From Alphaproteobacteria bacterium (GTDB lineage Bacteria; Pseudomonadota; Alphaproteobacteria; Rhodobacterales; Rhodobacteraceae), in the NCBI GenBank assembly GCA_030429105.1, contig JAUIDE010000005.1, forward strand, positions 25,148 to 89,147: a stretch of 64,000 bases of DNA. The letters are read 5' to 3'. This document shows positions 60,701-64,000 of this stretch, piece by piece. A program made the position numbers and the translations under genes. The notes under the pieces are model-generated. The model was given only the letters and a program-made list of their open reading frames with translations, was not told the origin of the DNA and searched no databases. Positions within the stretch are counted from its first letter, which is position 1. Each line of letters starts with the position of its first letter.

Positions 60701-61767
60701 AAGAGAACGGTCAGCGTCATGCGATAGGTGAGGTCGAGTTCCTCCGCAGTCGGGTTCACCAGCGCACGGGCCTCGGCGATGCCCTTCGCGAGGCCGGGCA
60801 CGACATCCTCGTAAATGCGCTCGCGCAGACGCCGCGCGAGATCGTCCGCAAAGCGGCGCGAGGTCTCCAGAAGGCTGGCGACGGCCCCGCCCGGCCCGAG
60901 CGCCTGCGCCGAGAAGATCAGCGTCAGTAGCGGCAAGTGCTCATCGCCCAGCACCGAAAGCTGGAGTTCGAGATAGGTCTCCGTGCTGCCGCGCCGCCCG
61001 ACGCCGACGCCGGTCCTCACCGGATAGAGCCGGATGCGGTCGCCCTGAAGCAGCAGAACCCAGTCCAGCCGCTCTGAGTCGGCCTTCGCCAGCGCATAGC
61101 TGATCGGGGAGAGATTGCCGAACCTGGGCGTCCCGGATTCCGGCACGTCCGCCTGGTCCAGCAGCACCGCGAGCGCCAGACGACGATCCGCCCCCTTCAG
61201 CAGTTGCGTCATGTTGTCGAGCCGCTCGACCGTGAAACCGAGCTTCCGCAGCAGAGATGAACCCACCGCGCCGACTATGGCTCGGGAACGGGCTCTGTTG
61301 TCCGCCCAGTCAGGGCGTCGAGGCGCGCCCTCCGACAGTTCGTGAAGGGCGAACAGCCCCTGATTCCTGACCCCGGGCGCGCGCGTTGCGAGCGAAGGAA
61401 GCGCGTCCGCGAGAAACATCCGCGCGGCGTGCCGGTCGGGCAGGCGGAGGGCCGCCGCGCAAACACGTTCCGCGGCGCCAAGGTCGATGCCGGCGTGAAC
61501 CGGCGGGGTGTCACCCGCCGGCCCGCAAAGGAACGCCTGATCGTCAGTGAGGACGACGATGAGCAGAGGAACGGACCGCCCGCCGCGCCGTAGGCGCCAT
61601 GCCTCCTGAAGTCGTGCGGTGGTCGGCGCGGTCGCGGATTTCAGAACTGCAACTTCGAGCCCGAGATCGCCGGGGCCGACATAGACGCCAATCGGGGTCA
61701 GTCCGGGCACGTCGAGGGCAAGACCACGCCGCACCTGATCCTCTAGAAATCGCTCTTGCAATGTCAC
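57739..61767 (-). CDS. Large Eco57I-like class I DNA methyltransferase
   Basis: A 1342-residue protein of the N6-adenine methylase class. SAM-binding motif I is DIAMGSGHF (590-598), a motif II region is YGVDLNPLSVELARLAMW (about 665-682), and the catalytic motif IV is GNPPW (843-847). Later segments (RIGVVLPRSAFAAKGSTELR; VFRDITNRTNQRT; VNMNFFIFNPLPVP near the end) resemble the target-recognition part of type IIG enzymes and BREX PglX. The first 500 residues form a helical domain in which I see no clear PD-(D/E)xK nuclease motif. It probably marks host DNA so that the coupled PLD-helicase spares it. Upstream gap to the HEPN gene is 121 bases. Confidence 0.9.
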   Translation of the reverse strand: MTLQERFLEDQVRRGLALDVPGLTPIGVYVGPGDLGLEVAVLKSATAPTTARLQEAWRLRRGGRSVPLLIVVLTDDQAFLCGPAGDTPPVHAGIDLGAAERVCAAALRLPDRHAARMFLADALPSLATRAPGVRNQGLFALHELSEGAPRRPDWADNRARSRAIVGAVGSSLLRKLGFTVERLDNMTQLLKGADRRLALAVLLDQADVPESGTPRFGNLSPISYALAKADSERLDWVLLLQGDRIRLYPVRTGVGVGRRGSTETYLELQLSVLGDEHLPLLTLIFSAQALGPGGAVASLLETSRRFADDLARRLRERIYEDVVPGLAKGIAEARALVNPTAEELDLTYRMTLTVLFRLLFVAYAEDRDLLPYRHSEAYRRRSLKEKAIELAAHARNLRPIAEGTGHWDEVVRVWNAVDRGDPELSVPAYNGGLFSQREDVSPAGARLAALRLPNRVFEPALRALLLSDIGDDGLQPVDFRSLGVREFGTIYEGLLESELSVAEQDLALDAKGSYVPVRRAAQPVVRQGEIFLHDRSGARKSSGSYFTKSFAVEHLLERTLIPALEEHLARVAAMDEAEAAEAFFDFRVADIAMGSGHFLVAAVDRIERAFSGYLAQEGARGVAGVRAELARLKTAARESLGELADEYVFEDGPLLRRQIARRCVYGVDLNPLSVELARLAMWIHTFVPGLPLSVLDHNLVVGNALVGVGAVDEIAEKFEAAGMMLFPVDAHSLLNQAARPLRRLANLSDATIADVARARDALVEAEAAVGDVRALCDLIAGMRLDPEVRYQFENWERDRGRIQGLPDVARARRALAGLKAFHFPVAFPEVFLRRRPGFDVMLGNPPWQEATVEDHAFWARHFPGLRGLPQAEMERERARLRAARPDLEAALAAEVEAMARVRKALTSGAYPGMGTGDPDLYKAFGWRFWNLAAAERGRIGVVLPRSAFAAKGSTELRKEMFAKAADIDLTMTLNRAGWVFDEAEHRYTIALAAITRGRPDGRSIGLRGPFADLANFAAGHDGPAARFEAAEVLSWNDTASLPLLPSEASLGVFAQLRRSPRLDLDDGAGWRARPDREFDATNQRNLMTFTETPPDGHWPVFKGETFDLWEPDRGPRTYYAWAEPAAGRNWLYAKRLRARPGGAQGELPLAFRQRRETLACLRPRIVFRDITNRTNQRTLIAALIPPEVFLTNKAPYLVFPRGDERDQAFLLGVMCSHCFDWYARRFVEVNMNFFIFNPLPVPRPAPDDPLRRRMIALAGRLAAPDDRFADWAEAAGVAHGPLDPIAKQAMIDEIDAVAAHLYGLSEAQLAHVFETFHEGWDYAPRLASVLAHYRRLAGGSEA

Positions 61768-61888
61768 GCGTGTTTGCCCCGCCCGCTATGAATAGTTCGG
61801 TTGCAGATTGGCGTAGCGCCGCTCTCCCGACCAACAGAACTGCAGACGCTTGATGGTGACAAGCGAGGCTTCCAAGGGGATGAGCGGA

Positions 61889-62698
61889 TCATCCGTCACC
61901 GGCCTTGGGACGCACTTTTCGAAGCACCAACCTGTGCCGCAGCTTCATCGCCGCTAGATGCGCCGACAAGGTCGCGTCTGTCTTTCTCGCCAGTCGCTCA
62001 ATCAGGCTAACACTTGCCAACGCTTTTCTTTTTCCAACTGTTTCTTCACCAATGCCTCCGTGCGCGATTCGGTGCCGGAGATTGAGGAGGTCATCAAGTT
62101 TCTTGATATAGTCGGCTTCTGACCATCTTCTTTCTCCCCATTGAGCTGAAAAGTTGTCGAGGCCAACAAGAGACGAATAGGTCTTTCGCAAGTTCGTGTG
62201 GTTGGGAGTATTTAGCGCGGCGATCTTTGTCTTGCTGTACTCGATGAAATGCAGGCGCCAACCGTTGCCGGTAAGCCTCCATATAGAAGATTTCGTCTTA
62301 TCGCTTAGCTTTCCCCAAGCGTGCTTTTCATGGAGGTGCGCGAGCATGGCTTGCCAAACGCGCTCCGGCAAGACTTCGGGGCCTTTCGCTTGTCGGGCAA
62401 TTTGGGCGACTGCACGTTCCAAGGACTCTTCGGAAAAACCCTCCCAAGCGGCAACGGCCAAGATTACCGCACTTCGGTTCAAGGCATCGTAGCCATGCCG
62501 TCGGCCTCGAGCGTTGCCGGTACATTCCTCATGGATCTCGATGAGCCTGCGAGCATCGGTAAGGCGATGTCGAAGGCGTAGAATCGCATTGCTTTCAGCC
62601 ATTCGAAACTTCTCTTCAAGGACTTGCCGATCAGCGCCGGCCATCCGAGCTAGCAGGTCGGCCAAGAAAATCTTGAAAGCTACTATGTCTTCTTGCAC
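61889..62698 (-). CDS. HEPN-domain protein (RiboL-PSP-HEPN-like), putative RNase effector
   Basis: About 269 residues if it starts at GTG 62698; the open frame extends to a TTG at 62890 and the start is unresolved. Near the C-terminus is LNLRHRIAHGG: Arg-x4-His (RHRIAH), the catalytic motif of HEPN ribonucleases. An upstream helix NRSAVILAVAAWEGFSEESL is typical of the RiboL-PSP-HEPN branch. Base composition is visibly lower in G+C than neighbours. Same direction as the methyltransferase and helicase genes. HEPN proteins act as toxins or RNases in defence; an accessory, growth-arresting role is a reasonable inference. Confidence 0.75.
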   Translation of the reverse strand: MQEDIVAFKIFLADLLARMAGADRQVLEEKFRMAESNAILRLRHRLTDARRLIEIHEECTGNARGRRHGYDALNRSAVILAVAAWEGFSEESLERAVAQIARQAKGPEVLPERVWQAMLAHLHEKHAWGKLSDKTKSSIWRLTGNGWRLHFIEYSKTKIAALNTPNHTNLRKTYSSLVGLDNFSAQWGERRWSEADYIKKLDDLLNLRHRIAHGGIGEETVGKRKALASVSLIERLARKTDATLSAHLAAMKLRHRLVLRKVRPKAGDG

Positions 62699-62994
62699 GC
62701 TGACTCGCAACTTGGCGATCGGGGCGCGCACCACAAGCAGCGCCTGATGAACCGCACGGGCCGCTTTGGGAGCCGACGACGCGATCAATGGGCGCGTCGT
62801 CAGTCCTTCGCACTCGCTGGAATCTCTCAGGAGCCCGCGCAGGAGCGGCCTTCCGTCTCCGGGGCTACGTGTTGCCAGCCGAAGCGCCAAGATGCGCGCT
62901 GGCGGGCCTCTCCGTGCGTCTCAGGGCATGTTCCGGGTTCAGCCTGACCCTCGGCGGTGGCAAGATCGCGTCGAGACAGCCATAGGAGCCCGCC

Positions 62995-63504
62995 ATGAAG
63001 CCGCCCAGCCGCCGAGAACGATTCATTGCCGAGGTCGCCGCCGCCGCCCGGAAGCGTCACGCGCCGCGCCGGCAGAGCCCCGAGCAACTCAACAACCTCG
63101 CCCGAGCCCTGAAGGCCGATCCGCTCCGGGGCTTGAGGGCCGCCGCCCAGGCGCCCAGGTGCAGCGCGCGGAACCGGGCCGGCCTGCCGTGCAAGTGCCC
63201 AGCCATGAGGGGCGCGACCAAGTGCAGCCAGCACGGAGGGCGCCGAGAGGCGGGGCCGGAGCATCGCGGCAATCAGACTTGGGTGCTTTCGGGGAAAGCG
63301 CATCGGGGCGCGCGGATGCAGCGCATCAGGCAAGAGGGCCGGGAGGCGTGGGAGGAGTTGACGCCCGAGGAGCGGCGCATTGCGGCCGATTTGGCGCGAG
63401 GAGACGGCTTCGCCGCCGCCGAGGCCGCGCTGGCGCTCAGACAGGGCCGGCATGACGGGGGGCGGGCTTGGCACGCATGGGTGGCGCGGCAGGCGGCGCA
63501 GTAG
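62995..63504 (+). CDS. HGG-motif zinc-finger-like protein of mobile elements
   Basis: A 169-residue basic protein. The centre, APRCSARNRAGLPCKCPAMR followed by GATKCSQHGG (about residues 53-82), matches the C...C...C...HGG zinc-binding module common in phage and island proteins (HGGxSTP-type). The rest is helical and rich in Arg, Glu and Ala. Function unknown; DNA binding or gene-transfer-related roles have been supposed for relatives. Its presence supports a mobile origin of this region. It is divergent from the HEPN gene and convergent with the next small gene. Confidence 0.75.
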   Translation: MKPPSRRERFIAEVAAAARKRHAPRRQSPEQLNNLARALKADPLRGLRAAAQAPRCSARNRAGLPCKCPAMRGATKCSQHGGRREAGPEHRGNQTWVLSGKAHRGARMQRIRQEGREAWEELTPEERRIAADLARGDGFAAAEAALALRQGRHDGGRAWHAWVARQAAQ

Positions 63505-63509
63505 GTCGG

Positions 63510-63716
63510 TTAAGTCGCCGGGCGCTTCGCCTCGATCTCACGCAGGGCCGCGTCAGCCTCGTTCAGCGCTTCAATCGCCCGAACAATCTCCGCGTGATCC
63601 TCTCCGCGGCGTAGTGGCTCCAAGAGCGCCCGCGCCTCGCGGATGATCTCCGACGCCGCGCGCTGGGTTCGCTGCGCCTCCTCCGCAGCCGGAAGCCGTG
63701 ACGCGCGCCGGCTCAT
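63510..63716 (-). CDS. Small helical hypothetical protein
   Basis: A 68-residue protein starting at ATG 63716 with SRRASRLPAAEEAQRTQRAA and then an amphipathic helical hairpin (EIIREARALLEPLRRG ... IEALNEADAALREIEAKRP). No family recognised. It ends 5 bases from the convergent HGG gene. Coding evidence is its codon periodicity and compact placement; it could be a chance frame. Confidence 0.5.
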   Translation of the reverse strand: MSRRASRLPAAEEAQRTQRAASEIIREARALLEPLRRGEDHAEIVRAIEALNEADAALREIEAKRPAT

Positions 63717-63870
63717 GGTGTTCTGCCTGCGTTCTCCATGCCGACCAGCTACGGGCGCCATAGCCCCGGAGGCAAGCGCCGCGTGATATGGGCGTGCGAG
63801 GGAGAGGGAGGAGGTCAAGACCGTTCACCTTGTTCCCTCCGGCCGAGGGCATATCGAGACATAGCGCCGA

Positions 63871-64000
63871 CTAGCGGTGCGTCTTGATGAAACCGTCGCT
63901 GATCTCAACAAACAGCCTACGCGCAGCCTTCTCTTCACTGACCGCCCATTCGTGTTCGACAAGACTGAGAGCCTGGGCGAGGCGCTTCGCAGCCATCGGT
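63871..64000 (-). CDS. Possible small or window-truncated hypothetical gene
   Basis: An open frame from the window end down to TAG at 63873-63871. An internal ATG at 63996 would give 41 residues beginning MAAKRLAQALSLVEHEWAVS; the gene may start outside. Lower G+C than the core genome. Not recognised. Confidence 0.35.
   Translation of the reverse strand, partial: PMAAKRLAQALSLVEHEWAVSEEKAARRLFVEISDGFIKTHR

Larger units (their letters stand above)
53235..64000. mobile_element. Probable genomic island entered at tRNA-Lys
   Basis: Everything after tRNA-Lys differs from the core-like region before it: an orphan gene, a helicase-methyltransferase pair, a HEPN protein with lower G+C (about 43-53 percent in sampled lines near 62041-62160), and small mobile-type genes with an HGG zinc motif. 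Islands commonly insert in the 3' end of tRNA genes. No integrase and no second copy of the tRNA 3' end is visible before 64000, so the far border and the integrase, if present, lie outside. Inference from content and position. Confidence 0.55.

Noticed and set aside
54371..61767. Naming the helicase-methylase pair DISARM or BREX
   Set aside because: No DUF1998 (DrmB), PglZ, BrxL or BrxC genes are visible here; a matching type cannot be confirmed by eye.
53235..64000. Complete prophage
   Set aside because: No capsid, portal, terminase, tail or lysis genes and no integrase are seen; only mobile-type small genes.
1..64000. CRISPR arrays
   Set aside because: No set of regularly spaced direct repeats was noticed and no cas gene is present.

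Overview
The window is a very GC-rich (roughly two-thirds G+C) stretch of a bacterial chromosome, most likely an alphaproteobacterium and plausibly of the Rhodobacterales. The grounds for this are the HIG1-type small membrane protein followed directly by a PduO-type cobalamin adenosyltransferase, the dapF-mtaB pair, etfBA, a Pot-type polyamine transporter, and the widespread use of 4-base start/stop overlaps (ATGA, GTGA). The taxonomic guess is inference; no rRNA is present. Genes are tightly packed, and because of the high GC most long antisense reading frames are artefacts.

Layout. 1-3304 (minus): end of an aromatic acyl-CoA catabolic operon: a fused flavin monooxygenase/old-yellow-enzyme of the 2-aminobenzoyl-CoA or salicylyl-CoA hydroxylase type, a short-chain dehydrogenase and a MarR regulator cut by the window edge, with a tandem palindromic operator candidate upstream. 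3395-7864: an M20 peptidase, then a GtrB/GtrA/multi-span membrane protein set in which the gtrB-like gene is broken by a deletion. 7884-14164 (minus): potDABC polyamine ABC transporter and transketolase. 14243-20678 (minus): a five-gene, fully overlapping operon with a molybdenum hydroxylase (fused Fe-S/Mo subunit plus FAD subunit), a 6-hydroxynicotinate-reductase-like Fe-S flavoprotein and two conserved proteins of unknown role, suggesting N-heterocycle catabolism. 20857-24181: class III adenylate cyclase, then a ferric-reductase-like membrane protein with a degenerate intradiol-dioxygenase-like Tat protein. 24271-28837 (minus): an overlapping trio of D-Ala-D-Ala-ligase-like ATP-grasp enzyme, MFS transporter fused to two extracytoplasmic sensor-like segments, and an orphan ABC_sub_bind protein. 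28931-31364 (minus): three coupled genes of unknown function, one with a strongly AT-rich patch.

31474-53143 is mostly ordinary core genome: aminopeptidase P, lipoprotein, double cold-shock protein, DUF192, YbiB, nucleosidase, tRNA-Pro, HIG1, cobalamin adenosyltransferase, hydrolases, an MscS-type channel, etfBA with a clear terminator, DUF1330, DUF3047, GST/DUF1326/DUF2182, MFS, TrkH, EamA, mtaB and dapF.

From tRNA-Lys (53235-53310) to the end the content changes to what looks like a genomic island: an orphan gene, a PLD-nuclease/SNF2-type helicase translationally coupled to a very large Eco57I-like DNA methyltransferase, a HEPN-type putative RNase upstream of them, and small mobile-element-type genes (HGG zinc motif). 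I regard this helicase-methylase-HEPN set as the most interesting candidate defence system here. Findings rest on reading translated sequence by eye; no database search was possible.
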